From NCBI GenBank assembly GCA_963723165.1, contig CAVRPP010000012.1, positions 1 to 64,000 on the forward strand: DNA of 64,000 nucleotides. Reading direction: 5' to 3'. This document shows positions 1-9,302 of the stretch, in pieces. The first letter of the stretch is position 1. Every line of letters begins with the position of its first letter. The translations under genes were made by a program, and so were the position numbers. Origin of the DNA: UBA4744 sp963723165. Its GTDB lineage: Bacteria; Actinomycetota; Acidimicrobiia; Spongiisociales; UBA4744. Under the pieces are notes generated by a model. That model was not told where the DNA came from, searched no databases, and saw only the letters and a list, made by a program, of their open reading frames with translations.

Positions 1-1235
1 CATACCAGCTGACGCAGTCGCCCTGATTCTTGAACTGCCCGAACGAAGCCCAGCCACCCTTCTTGCAAAGGTCCTTGCCGGCCGCTTTTTTCCACCAGGA
101 CCGCGACACCGTCTTTGTCGATGATCGTGACGAGGGCTGTGGATGGCGAGCCTATTGCATAGTTGGTCCGGGCACGCAAGGTCAGCGTGACGGTTTCGTT
201 CGTCTCGTCGCGACCGTCTTCCAACGGCGTAACAATGACGGCGACCGACGATTGTCCGGCAGGGATTGCCACCGAGCCAGGAATCGTCTTGTAGTCGATA
301 CCGTTCTGGGCCGTTCCTCCGATTGCGAATTCGACCGTTAGGGCCGAAGCGGTGCTGCCGCTGCGGTGAATCGTGAAGCTGCCCGTGGTAGGGCCTTGCT
401 CCGTAGCCGTGGCGTCACCGGCAACAACCCAGACAACCGGAAGACCAACATCGTCGTCGGCGATGGTGACCGTCGCCGAAACAGGCGACCCCACCGCATA
501 CGCCCCATCAGCCAACAACGTCACCGTCACCGTCTCCGGGTTCTCATCAACACTGTCCTGCAACGGAGTCACCGTCACCAAAACCGAAACCGCATCGACC
601 GGAATAACCACCGAACCCGCCAACTTCACATAATCACTCCCACCGGTCGCCGACCCCCCAACCGAATACCGGACCGTCAAAGCCACCGACGACGCCACAT
701 CCCGCGACACCGAAAACGCCCCCGTAGACAAACCCGCCTCCGACGCCGAACCATCCGAGCGACACGACGCAACCACCTTCACCACCGGCACATCGTCGTC
801 GGCGATGGTGACCGTCGCCGAAACAGGCGACCCCACCGCATACGCCCCATCAGCCAACAACGTCACCGTCACCGTCTCCGGGTTCTCATCAACACTGTCC
901 TGCAACGGAGTCACCGTCACCAAAACCGAAACCGCATCGACCGGAATCACCACCGAACCCGCCAACTTCACATAATCACTCCCACCGGTCGCCGACCCCC
1001 CAACCGAATACCGGACCGTCAACGCCACCGACGACGCCACATCCCGCGACACCGAAAACGCCCCCGTAGACAAACCCGCCTCCGACGCCGAACCATCCGA
1101 CGCAACCACCTTCACCACCGGCACAACCTCCGCCGCTCCTCCCACCTGCGGCCACGCCAAGGGGGCGAATGCCAGCGTCATTGCGGCGACAATCGCTATG
1201 AGCAGGAAGGCCTTGGACGCGAATGCATCCGCCAA
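1..1235 (-). CDS. Secreted Calx-beta domain protein, 3' end outside window, apparent frameshift near the C-terminus
   Basis: Reading the minus strand from a TTG at 1235 gives a hydrophobic signal peptide (one Lys, then a long Ala/Leu/Ile stretch ending near APLAWP), then about three Calx-beta repeats with the usual signatures (VTVTPLQDSVDENPETVTV, SATVTIADDD). Calx-beta domains are extracellular beta-sandwich modules that often bind calcium. After the last repeat the frame breaks at an A6 run (coding strand, about position 91-96). Dropping one A continues the protein into a Cys-containing tail (CKKGGW...FKNQGDC) like the tail found at the end of many actinobacterial surface proteins. The start is uncertain: an out-of-frame ATG at 1258 has the better GGAGGT site, and an in-frame GTG lies at 1280. 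The arginine-rich plus-strand reading frame here is its shadow. Confidence 0.7.
   Translation of the reverse strand, partial: MADAFASKAFLLIAIVAAMTLAFAPLAWPQVGGAAEVVPVVKVVASDGSASEAGLSTGAFSVSRDVASSVALTVRYSVGGSATGGSDYVKLAGSVVIPVDAVSVLVTVTPLQDSVDENPETVTVTLLADGAYAVGSPVSATVTIADDDVPVVKVVASCRSDGSASEAGLSTGAFSVSRDVASSVALTVRYSVGGSATGGSDYVKLAGSVVIPVDAVSVLVTVTPLQDSVDENPETVTVTLLADGAYAVGSPVSATVTIADDDVGLPVVWVVAGDATATEQGPTTGSFTIHRSGSTASALTVEFAIGGTAQNGIDYKTIPGSVAIPAGQSSVAVIVTPLEDGRDETNETVTLTLRARTNYAIGSPSTALVTIIDKDGVAVLVEKSGRQGPLQEGWLGFVRAVQESGRLRQLV
449..1123 (-). repeat. Near-identical tandem Calx-beta repeat, about 340 bp per unit
   Basis: Two copies begin at 449 and 791 (period 342 bp, about 114 residues). 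They differ by only a few substitutions (for example ggaataacc versus ggaatcacc) and by an in-frame 9-bp insertion in the first copy near 765. Such identity at the DNA level suggests recent duplication or gene conversion within the secreted protein gene. Confidence 0.85.
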
Positions 1236-1486
1236 TTGCCAAACCCTTGGTGCCCCATGTTGACCTCCCAGATCAGTCACAAGCCCGTTTGAAGATGCCA
1301 CCGAGCAGTGCACCTCACCTAATGAAACCTACACCGCCCGACTGTCGGCGTACAGACGCAATCGACCCTGCGTAGAGATCTCCGCTCCAGGGTTGAGTTG
1401 GCCGCTCTCGTCCCCTTTCGATTCCACGCTGATGGACCCGACCTCAACTGGTGGGTCACCCATGGAACCTCTAGCCTGCGGCTTCT

Positions 1487-4007
1487 ATGCAAGTTCTCCG
1501 ATCATTCTTCAAACTGATACTGGCCATCCTGTTGATCCTGGTACTGGTCGTCGGCGCCGGCACGTTTACTCTCAGCCGGTTGGCGTTCCCTCGTACCAGC
1601 GGAGAGGCAATCCTCGAGAAGGCCGGTTTGGACGGTCCGGTCGACGTCTACCGGGACGAGAACGGCATCCCTCACATCTACGCCGAAACGACCCACGACC
1701 TGTTCCTGGCGCAGGGGTACGTACACGCGCAGGACCGCTTCTGGCAGATGGACTTCCAGCGTGCGGTAGGACACGGCCGCCTGGCGCAGCTTCTCGGCGA
1801 ATCGCAAGTAGACACCGACACGTTCCTCCGCACCCTGGGATGGTCGCGGACCGCCGATGAAGAGTTCGCGGCCATGCCTCCGGAGGCTCAGGATGCGCTC
1901 ACCGCCTACGCCGCCGGGGTCAACGCCTATCTGGAAGAGCGGACGCCCATCCGCCTGGGCCTCGAATTCGCGGTCCTCAAGCTGACCAATGCCTCCTACA
2001 AGCCGCTGCCATGGGAACCGGCCGACACCCTGGTGTGGGCCAAAGCCATGGCCTGGGATCTCCGCAGCAACATGGACGTAGAGATCGCCCGGGCCGTGAT
2101 CTCCAATGAAGTGGGTGCCGACCGGGTCGACGACCTGTTCCCACCGTATCCCGACGACCGGCCGGTGACCGTCCCCGGCAGCGGAGGTCTGAACGTTGCC
2201 GCCGCCACCGAACCAACCGCCGGGGATGTCGCCGACCTGCTCGCCACCGTCGGCGACCGGGTGGGGGCGCTCGATGACCTCCTCGGCATCTCCGGTGCCG
2301 ATATCGGATCCAACAACTGGGTCGTGTCCGGCACCCTCACCGAAACCGGCAGCCCGATCCTCGCCAACGACCCCCACCTCGGCATCCAGATGCCGTCGAT
2401 CTGGTACGAGGTCGGCCTGCACTGCGCCCCCGCCGGTCCCGATTGTGATCTCGAGGTCGCCGGTTTCTCATTGCTCGGCATCCCGGCCGTAGTCCTCGGA
2501 CACAACGACCGTATCGCCTGGGGTGTCACCAACCTGGCTGCCGACGTCCAGGACCTCTATATCGAGAAGATCAACCCCGACAACCCCGATCAGTACGAGG
2601 TGAACGGGCAGTGGGTAGACATGGACGTGTACACCGAAACCCTGATCGCGGGCGGCAAGAAGATCGACGTACAGGTGCGGGCTACCCGGCACGGGCCGGT
2701 GATCTCCGACAGCTACGGCCCTCTCGAGGACTTCGATCAAACCGCGGCGGTGGCGCTGCCCGACGATTACGCCATTGCTCTGAAGTGGACGGCTCTCGAG
2801 CCGACCCGAATGGTGGAGGCCATCCTGGGGATCAACACGGCGGACAACTGGGACGGGTTCCGTCAGGCGCTCAGCAAATGGGATGTCCCTTCCCAAAACT
2901 TCATCTACGCCGACGTCGACGGCAACATCGGCTACCAGATGCCGGGCCGGATCCCAATCCGGGCCGACGGTGACGGGCGCCTGCCGGTGCCCGGCTGGAC
3001 CAACCAGTACGAGTGGACCGGGTTCGTCCCCTTCGAGGACCTCCCCAACCGCTACAACCCGCCCGAGGGTTTCATCGTCACTGCCAACAACGCCGTGGTG
3101 GATAACTCCTACCCGTACCTCCTGGCCCGCGACTGGTCCTACGGGACCCGGGCCCAGCGCATCACCGACCTCATTGAACAGGCGGGAGGACCGATCAGTG
3201 TGTCGATGATCGAGGACATGCAGCGCGACAACCGGAACCTCATGGCCGAGGAGATCATCCCCTACCTCACGAATGTGGAGAGCGCCGTCCCCGAGGTGAG
3301 GGCCGCCCAGGAATTGCTGGCCGGATGGGGATCGCAGGCCGAACCGTTCCAGCAGGACGCCGACTCGGCCGAAGGCGCCCTCTTTGCGGCCGTCTGGCGT
3401 CAGTTGCTGGCCGCAACGTTCCACGACGACCTACCCGAGGACTACTGGCCGGTCGGTCGGGACAACTACTTCGAGGCGCTTCGGTCGCTTCTAGAAGACC
3501 CAGCCGATGAATGGTGGGACAGTCAATCAACCAGCAACGTCGAAGACCGCGACGCCATCCTCGAGGTGGCAATGCTGCAGGCATGGAACGAGATGGTCGA
3601 CACTTTGGGCGCCGAACCGAACGACTGGAGGTGGGGCGAATTGCACACGGCCACGTTCCGCAACGCCAGTCTGGGGCAATCGGGCATTGCTCCCATCGAG
3701 TGGTTGTTCAACAGGGGAGGATTCGAGTCCTCCGGCGGCGGCGATCTGGTCAACGCCACGACCTGGAATGCTGCCGAGGGTTACGAGGTCGTAGCGCTGC
3801 CTTCGATGCGGATGATCGTCGATCTCGACGACTTCTCGCGATTCGCGAGCCGTGCACACCACGGGCCAATCGGGCCATGCGTTCCACAAGCACTACATCG
3901 ACATGGCCGAACTGTGGCTGGTCAACGACACCCAACCCCTCTACTGGGAGCGGCCGGCGGTCGAAGCCAACGCCGAAGGACACCTGCGTCTGTTGCCGAC
4001 AGGGTGA
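1487..4007 (+). CDS. Penicillin acylase / acyl-homoserine-lactone acylase family Ntn-hydrolase, with frameshift near the 3' end
   Basis: An N-terminal membrane anchor or signal (residues about 6-30) precedes an S45-family amidase of normal size. The autoproteolytic Gly-Ser site is visible at GSNNWVVSG, making Ser275 the N-terminal nucleophile of the beta chain, and ANDPHLG follows as in the family. The enzyme would cleave amide-linked acyl groups outside the membrane; the substrate cannot be told. At about 3840-3846 the frame fails inside the near-palindrome ctcgcgattcgcgag. Removing one T gives the family C-terminus (SRAVHTTGQSGH) and ends at the TGA of 4005-4007. As written, the open frame instead runs to 4054 with an unrelated basic tail. 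The start ATG has only a weak ribosome site. Confidence 0.85.
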
Positions 4008-4064
4008 TCACACAAAGGCTCACGGGCGGCATAAGATTCAAGGTGAACCACTAGAAAGGCTCCC

Positions 4065-4163
4065 GTGAAAAAGCTGCTCATCATCCTGCTGGTTATCGGC
4101 ATCGGCGTCTTCGCTGCCAAGCAAGCCGGACTCATCACAATGGACAAAGGCCACGAGCACTGA
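4065..4163 (+). CDS. 32-residue single-pass membrane peptide
   Basis: A GTG start 58 bases after the acylase stop encodes a peptide beginning MKKLLIILLVIGIGVFAAK, one predicted transmembrane helix with a short polar, His-containing tail (KGHEH). AAAGG about six bases upstream is a plausible ribosome site. It is probably co-transcribed with the acylase. Its function is unknown. It is too short to judge by homology, so confidence rests on the ribosome site, the composition and the spacing. Confidence 0.45.
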   Translation: MKKLLIILLVIGIGVFAAKQAGLITMDKGHEH

Positions 4164-4275
4164 AGCGCATCAGCTGAGGCGAACACCGCCTCCTGCCTCC
4201 CGACCAATTCGCCACGCACGACCTTGATTTGACGGCGCGCCCGTGCGGCCCCACGAAGAAAGCTGCCCCCTCCGC

Positions 4276-4422
4276 TTCTCGCCTCCGGCGAGAACCACCT
4301 CCCCCGGCTCCGCCGGGGGAGGACGCAAGAGAACACAGAACCCTGGTCCAAGGGCCTCTCAAAACAGTCCCCCCTCTGGGGGGAAGTACCGCAGCGGCGC
4401 AGCCGCTGGGGTAGGGGGGACT
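4276..4422. repeat. REP-like cluster of GC-rich palindromes
   Basis: Four hairpins follow one another: TTCTCGCC/GGCGAGAA (4276-4294, loop tcc), an 11-bp perfect stem CCTCCCCCGGC/GCCGGGGGAGG (4298-4322, loop tcc), a C6/G6 stem around 4369-4384, and CAGCGGC/GCCGCTG (4392-4408, loop gca). The last two can be enclosed by AGTCCCCCC (about 4367) pairing with GGGGGGACT (about 4422). This fills the convergent gap between the small membrane peptide gene and the GerW-like gene. It may act as a bidirectional terminator, but the architecture resembles dispersed REP elements. Confidence 0.6.
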
Positions 4423-4454
4423 ATCCCGGAAACCGTGTGGGAGGCTCGGGGAAG

Positions 4455-4802
4455 TCAGGAACGACGCCGGCGGGCCCGGAAGATCGACCGCAGGACCAAC
4501 AAAGCAACCACGGCAACGACCTCGGACATGACAATCACCCGGGTGGTGTCGGCGGCCGGCACCGACGTGACCTCGCCGCCCTTGATCTGATAGGCGCCGA
4601 CCGGACGGGCCACAACACCGTATCCGCCTCCCGCACCGGAACCGGTTTCGTCTCCACCCTCGCCCTCTCCGCCGCCGCCGCCGCCCATGACCGCGGCAGC
4701 CGGGATGAACGTCACCCCGTCCTTCTCATACGGTTCGCCGTAGACGCGCCGCACGGTGATCGTGTCGCGCCCGGCAGCTATCACTTCATCGAACTTCGAC
4801 AT
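4455..4802 (-). CDS. GerW/YtfJ-family protein
   Basis: A 115-residue protein with the family pattern: an N-terminal helix (MSKFDEVIAAGRDTITVRRV), VYGEPYEKDGVTFIPAAAV, a Gly/Glu-rich low-complexity centre, then GVVARPVGAYQIKGGEV. A C-terminal transmembrane helix and a basic Arg tail follow. GerW/YtfJ proteins are known from Bacillus spores, but relatives occur widely in non-sporulating actinobacteria, where the role is not established. It sits alone between two palindromic repeat clusters. The assignment is from pattern recognition of the family. Confidence 0.75.
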   Translation of the reverse strand: MSKFDEVIAAGRDTITVRRVYGEPYEKDGVTFIPAAAVMGGGGGGEGEGGDETGSGAGGGYGVVARPVGAYQIKGGEVTSVPAADTTRVIVMSEVVAVVALLVLRSIFRARRRRS

Positions 4803-4920
4803 GGGGATCGCTCCTATCGATAGACGACGTCACGTTCAACAGTACGCCCGATTTGGACCACCAAGACCGCCGGCTTGCGTCAACACTCCGTCGCTCTCAC
4901 CGGCCATCCCTATCGACGTG

Positions 4921-4973
4921 CTCCCCCGCCGCCAGGCGGGGGAGCTGTCCGAGCGAAGCTCGGGCTGAGGGGG
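4921..4973. repeat. Second REP-like palindromic element
   Basis: CTCCCCCGCC/GGCGGGGGAG (4921-4944, loop gcca) is followed by CCGAGC/GCTCGG (4949-4963, loop gaa) and then a G5 run (4969-4973). The layout (C-run/G-run hairpin, short spacer, smaller hairpin with a purine-containing triloop, spacer, G-run) matches the right half of the element at 4367-4422, although the stem sequences differ. Confidence 0.55.
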
Positions 4974-5033
4974 CACGTCGCGCCGGATCATGGCGCCGAT
5001 GCTGGTCATCGGTCGGTCACGATTGGCCCACGA

Positions 5034-6027
5034 TCATTCACCGTGACCATCGGGTGACGTCGTTTCGAGGGGGAGGAAACGCCTGGCTCGCCTCATGCTG
5101 AACACGATGGCGGCGACCAGCATGGTCACGATGATCGCCAGCGAGAGGTAGGTGTTCATGTGGTACCAGTGCGACGACGGCCATCTTGATGCCGACGAAG
5201 ATCAAGATGCCGCCGAGGGCGTGGGAGAGGAAGTGGAACCGTTCTTTGGCGTTGGCCAGCAGGAAGTACATGGCCCGCAGACCCAGGATGGCGAAGGCGT
5301 TGGAGGCGAATACGAGGTAGGGCTCGTTGGAGACGGCCAGGATGGCAGGGACCGAGTCGACGGCGAAGATGATATCGGTGATCTCGACGACGAATAGAGC
5401 GGAGAGCAGAGGGGTGGCGGCTCGCCGACCGTTGAGTCTGGTGAAGAACTTCTGTCCGTCGAGCTGTTCGGTGACGGGCATGATCTTGCGCAGGAACCCG
5501 AGACCCCGGGTGGCTTTGGTGCCCTCATCGGCCCGGTGGCGGATGATCTTGACGCCGGTGTAGACAAGAAACACGCCGAAGACCAGCAGCAGCCACCAGA
5601 AGCGACTGATGAGAGCGGTCCCCAGCAGAATGAAAATCGCTCGCAGAGCGAGAGCGCCAAAGATGCCCCAGAACAGCACCCGATGCTGATACTTCAAGGG
5701 GATCGCCAGCAGGGCGAACAACATCGACCAAACAAAGACGTTGTCGATACTGAGGGACTTCTCGATGAGATACCCGCTTATGTACTCACCGAAGGCGTCG
5801 TAGCCGAACGTGATGGCAATGAAGACCGAGAAGGACAGCCCGCACGCCACCCACACAAGCGACTCGTAGAGAGCCTCTTTGGGGGAGGGAGCGTGTGCGT
5901 CGCGGTGCCGGTACAGGTCGATCGCCAGTAGGGCAACGATCAACACGAGCAATAGGATCCACGCCCAGACGGGGACGTCGAGATCGACGAAACTCGAACG
6001 GTCGCCTTCGACTGCGGCCAGTATCAA
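5034..6027 (-). CDS. TerC family integral membrane protein, apparent frameshift near the C-terminus
   Basis: The polytopic protein carries the TerC hallmarks IDNVFVW and EITDIIFAVDSVPAI, whose acidic residues are typical of this metal-ion (often manganese) export family. The chosen TTG at 6027 has GAAAGGA seven bases upstream and begins just before the first helix. Near 5170 the frame breaks: dropping one base (for example one G of gg in the coding strand) restores the last helix (MNTYLSLAIIVTMLVAAI) and ends at the TGA of 5034-5036. Read literally, the protein instead ends in a His/Arg-rich tail unlike the family. Confidence 0.85.
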
Positions 6028-6216
6028 TTGAGCATCCTTTCGACCATCTCCAGACGGACAGTCGAAGGTCTCGCTCCCACCCGAACGGGTGGGCCGGGGA
6101 ACCGGGCAGTTATCTGCCGGAATGACGGCCGATCCGGGGCTACTCCCCCTCGACCGCCATATTCTGCCGGAACCCCGAACCCTCCGCAAGACGCATTCGC
6201 GTCCGTTGCGAAACGG

Positions 6217-7623
6217 TCACCCGGCGCACTGAAGCAGCGCTTCGATGGCCCGATCGACGTCGTCCTCATCGGTTGCCCAGTCGGAAACGGAGATCCGCAT
6301 CAGCCGCATACCGCCCCAGGTGGTGCCGCTGAAGAAAGCGGTGCCGTCGGCCTGAATTGCGGCTATCACCCTGTCGTTGAAAGCATCGTGGTTCCCGTCG
6401 GGAGAGAGCCACCGGACCAACACCTGATTGAACACCACCTCGTTCATCACCTCGGCCCGGCCGCTTGCTACCAACCGGTCGGCGAAGCGCCTCGCCAGGG
6501 AACAAGTTCGATCCACGATCGCGGCGACTCCGCTCCGGCCCAAAGAACGCAGCGTGGCGTACACGGCCAGGCCCCTTGCCCGGCGGGAGAACTCCGGATT
6601 CCAGTCCATCTGGTCGCGGGCACCTCCGTCAGACTGAATCAGGTACGAGGCATGGACGCTCATGGCGGCCCGGTGAGCGGCCGCGTGGCGGGAGATCGCA
6701 ATCCCCGAATCGTACGATACGTTGAGGAGTTTGTGGGCATCTGTCGACCAGGAATCGAGCCGGGCGAGCCCGGCGGTGAGGTTGTTGTGGTCTGCAGAAG
6801 CCCGTGCCCACAGCCCGACCGCCCCGTCCACGTGCACCCAGGTCGGGTTTCCCCGCTCCCGATGGTGGTCGGCGATGTCGGCCACAGCCTCGAATGGGTC
6901 GAACGACCCGGTGTTGACGTTGGCGGACTCGACGCACACGATGGTCGGCCCCACCAGCTGGGTCAGTGCCTCCTCGAGGGCCCGGGGGTCGATGCGCGAC
7001 TGACCATCCGAGGCAACTTCGATCGCTGCCGAATCCCCCAGACCAAGAAACCGGAGCGCCCGGGGCACGGTCGAATGCTTCTCAGTTTTGACCACCACAT
7101 GGACCTTTGGGGCACCCTGGAGACCATCGGCCTCGACGTCCCAACCCGCTTCGCGCAGGATATGGTGACGGGCCGCCGCCAAGCAGGTGAAGGTGGCCAT
7201 CTGGCCGCCGGTGACGAACCCGACCCCGGCGTCGCTGGGAAGGTCGAGAAGCTCCAGAACCCAACCGGCGGCGACCTCCTCGGCCACTGCGACCCCGGGA
7301 GTGGCGGCGTACAAACCGGAGTTCTGATCCCACGTGGAAGCAAGCAGTTCGGCCCCGTAAGAGGCAGGGTGCAGACCTCCAATGACGAATCCGAAGTAGC
7401 GCCCGGATGCATGAGCGGCAACGAACGGTTCGAGATCTTCGGCCAAAGCCGCAACGACGTCCTCGGGACGGGTCCCTGTCTCGGGAAGAGGCCCGCCGAT
7501 CAGCGCCCGGATCTCCTCGGGGTCCGCCGGCCGGTACACAGGTCGGTCAGGCAGCGACTGAAGGTACCGGGTGGCCGGACCGATGGCCGCTTCAATGACC
7601 TTCTCCCAATCCGACTGCTGCAC
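6217..7623 (-). CDS. Group II pyridoxal-phosphate-dependent decarboxylase
   Basis: A 468-residue aspartate-aminotransferase-fold enzyme of the aromatic amino acid / glutamate decarboxylase group. The cofactor lysine is in STDAHKLLN, the substrate/PLP region in TGGQMATFTCLAAARH, and the Asp that pairs with the pyridine nitrogen in WVHVDGAVG. It would remove CO2 from an L-amino acid; which one cannot be told. The GTG at 7623 (MQQSDWEKV) is preferred because GGAGGGG lies directly upstream. It is monocistronic between TerC and a small gene on the same strand. Confidence 0.9.
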   Translation of the reverse strand: MQQSDWEKVIEAAIGPATRYLQSLPDRPVYRPADPEEIRALIGGPLPETGTRPEDVVAALAEDLEPFVAAHASGRYFGFVIGGLHPASYGAELLASTWDQNSGLYAATPGVAVAEEVAAGWVLELLDLPSDAGVGFVTGGQMATFTCLAAARHHILREAGWDVEADGLQGAPKVHVVVKTEKHSTVPRALRFLGLGDSAAIEVASDGQSRIDPRALEEALTQLVGPTIVCVESANVNTGSFDPFEAVADIADHHRERGNPTWVHVDGAVGLWARASADHNNLTAGLARLDSWSTDAHKLLNVSYDSGIAISRHAAAHRAAMSVHASYLIQSDGGARDQMDWNPEFSRRARGLAVYATLRSLGRSGVAAIVDRTCSLARRFADRLVASGRAEVMNEVVFNQVLVRWLSPDGNHDAFNDRVIAAIQADGTAFFSGTTWGGMRLMRISVSDWATDEDDVDRAIEALLQCAG

Positions 7624-7732
7624 GAGTTCCCCTCCTGTATGCGTATGACCTGAGCCCGGTTCTCCCAGCGACCCTAGCGCCGGGCACCCTTGGATCTCCC
7701 GCCCGCGACCTGGCGGTAGCGTCCGCCATTCG

Positions 7733-7855
7733 CTACTCGATCGGCTCAGCCTCAATCGAGAAGGATACGTCGGCGGTTCGCAGGATGAGGTTCCCCAGGC
7801 CGATGAACCAGCGTCCGGCCTGCTCGAGAAGATCTACGAATTCTGGACGCGCCAC
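7733..7855 (-). CDS. Possible 40-residue protein downstream of the monooxygenase-like gene
   Basis: A GTG eleven bases after the stop of the upstream ABM gene opens a frame with a protein-like helix (EFVDLLEQAGRWFIGLG) and an ordered tail (DVSFSIEAEPIE). There is no clear ribosome site, so it would depend on translational coupling. It could equally be chance or a gene remnant. No family was recognised. Confidence 0.25.
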   Translation of the reverse strand: MARPEFVDLLEQAGRWFIGLGNLILRTADVSFSIEAEPIE

Positions 7856-7865
7856 GGGCGGGCGG

Positions 7866-8156
7866 TCAGCCGAGGCCGATGCCTCCCACCGGTTCGGTTT
7901 CCACCCTGCTCTCAATGCCGGCGATGAGGTGTCGCCCTTCAGCGATCGCTGCAACGACGACCGGCAGTTCGAGGGAGGCGGCGTGAGCCTCGGCAGTTGC
8001 CCAGACCTCGGTCACCCAGAGCGTGTTGGGATCCGAAGCGTCGTTGGCGACGATGTAGCTCGAGCATCCCGCCATGGCATCCATGCCGGTCAGGATGGAC
8101 GCAAGCTCCGCGCGTTTGCCGTCGGTCGTCACGATCTTCCCAATCAGTCCATACAC
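7866..8156 (-). CDS. Antibiotic biosynthesis monooxygenase (ABM/YgiN-like) domain protein
   Basis: A 96-residue single-domain ferredoxin-like fold protein: YGLIGKIVTTDGKRAELAS at the start, a central SSYIVANDASDPNTLWVTEVW strand pair, then a helix with HAASLELPVVV. These are features of YgiN/ABM dimeric heme-free monooxygenases or quinol-related enzymes. The GTG start at 8156 has a purine-rich GGGAGA upstream. It is divergent from the cyclase gene at 8367. The substrate is unknown. Confidence 0.8.
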   Translation of the reverse strand: MYGLIGKIVTTDGKRAELASILTGMDAMAGCSSYIVANDASDPNTLWVTEVWATAEAHAASLELPVVVAAIAEGRHLIAGIESRVETEPVGGIGLG

Positions 8157-8366
8157 GTTCCGTCTCCCATGGGTCTGTCGCACGACACCGGCCGGTCTCC
8201 TTATCCGATGCGATCCTTCGAGAGGACCCTAGTGATCCCGGCGCTCGGCACCCTCCCGGGTCGTGCTGATCGACTGCTGCCCGGGTACGCTGCTGAGACC
8301 TGGCCGATTGTGCGGCTTCGGGCATTCAGCCTGAAGACCGGTCGGCGCCTTCAAGGAAGGAAGCGA

Positions 8367-9176
8367 ATGCCACTCTTCATGGACCGTCACGACACGCCGG
8401 GCGCTACTGCCGAGGACGTTGCCCAGGCGCATGCGGCCGATCTGGCAGTGTCGGCGAAACACGGCGTGCAATTTCTCTCCTACTGGTTTGACGGGGAAGA
8501 CGGGAACGTCTTTTGCTTTGCCAAGGCGTCCGGGCCGGAGGACCTGAGCGCAGTCCATCAGGAATCGCACGGCATGCTCCCCAACGAAATCATCAGCGTT
8601 TCCGAGGATGATGTGTTTCGATTCCTCGGCGGCGTCCACGATCCCGTAGACGAGACGGAACTCAAGAACCCGTTCCGTACGGTTCTCTTCACAGACCTGG
8701 AAGGCTCGACCTCGTTGCTACAGGAGGTCGGCGAGGCGTCGTTCATGGTCCTGCTGACCGAGCACGACCTGATCATCCGGCGGGCGCTGGTGGCGGCGCA
8801 CGGGCGCGAGGTGAAACACACCGGTGACGGCATCATGGCTTCCTTCGAAGATGTGGACCGCGCTTTGGAGTGCTCGGTGGCAATCCAGGATGGTTTCGAG
8901 GCGAGGACCGCTGCGGGCGGTACGCCTGAACTCCGGGTTCGGATCGGTATCGCCGCAGGCGTACCGGTCCGCCACCACGATGACATCTTCGGATCGTCGG
9001 TGAACCTGGCCAGCCGGATCTGCGACGCCTCCAAGGCCGGACAGATTCTGGTATCGGACGTTGTTCGCGATCTCGGTCTGACCAAAGGGTTCGCCTTTTC
9101 CGAAGCAGACGAACGAGTCCTCAAGGGGTTCTCGGGTCCAACCCGTGTCTTCGAGCTTCAGCGAACGCACCACTGA
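8367..9176 (+). CDS. DUF4242 - class III adenylate/guanylate cyclase fusion
   Basis: A 269-residue protein. Residues 1 to about 90 match the small DUF4242 domain (MPLFMDRHDTPGATAEDV, VQFLSYWFDGEDGNVFCF), the family of the Streptomyces nickel-binding protein SCO4226. Residues about 105-265 form a class III nucleotide cyclase: metal-binding Asp in FTDLEGST, the second Asp in HTGDGIMASF, and the transition-state Asn/Arg in SVNLASRIC, so it looks catalytically competent. The start ATG has AAGGAAGGA upstream. Because no transmembrane segment is present, the protein should be cytosolic, with the DUF4242 part as a likely sensor (inference). Confidence 0.88.
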   Translation: MPLFMDRHDTPGATAEDVAQAHAADLAVSAKHGVQFLSYWFDGEDGNVFCFAKASGPEDLSAVHQESHGMLPNEIISVSEDDVFRFLGGVHDPVDETELKNPFRTVLFTDLEGSTSLLQEVGEASFMVLLTEHDLIIRRALVAAHGREVKHTGDGIMASFEDVDRALECSVAIQDGFEARTAAGGTPELRVRIGIAAGVPVRHHDDIFGSSVNLASRICDASKAGQILVSDVVRDLGLTKGFAFSEADERVLKGFSGPTRVFELQRTHH

Positions 9177-9302
9177 TACCCGAAGAACCCACTCGTGGCG
9201 CCCAAGCAAGCGGACTTCCGGAGATCGCCTCCGATTGATAGAGCAGCCTCCGTAGAGTGAGGGTTGTCCTCGAGGTGCCCGACAACACGTGGAAGGCCTT
9301 CC

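Noticed and set aside
366..1292. Long arginine/histidine-rich plus-strand reading frame with internal repeats
   Set aside because: It is the antisense shadow of the Calx-beta repeats; the minus strand gives a signal peptide and clear domain motifs, and the Arg/His-rich composition is typical of shadow frames.
6028..7653. Plus-strand frame of about 540 codons
   Set aside because: It lies opposite the PLP decarboxylase, which has all expected motifs and a strong ribosome site; the plus-strand product has no recognisable domain.
7785..8366. Upstream extension of the cyclase gene
   Set aside because: It overlaps the ABM gene on the other strand and lacks domain content; ATG 8367 has a good ribosome site at the start of the DUF4242 domain.
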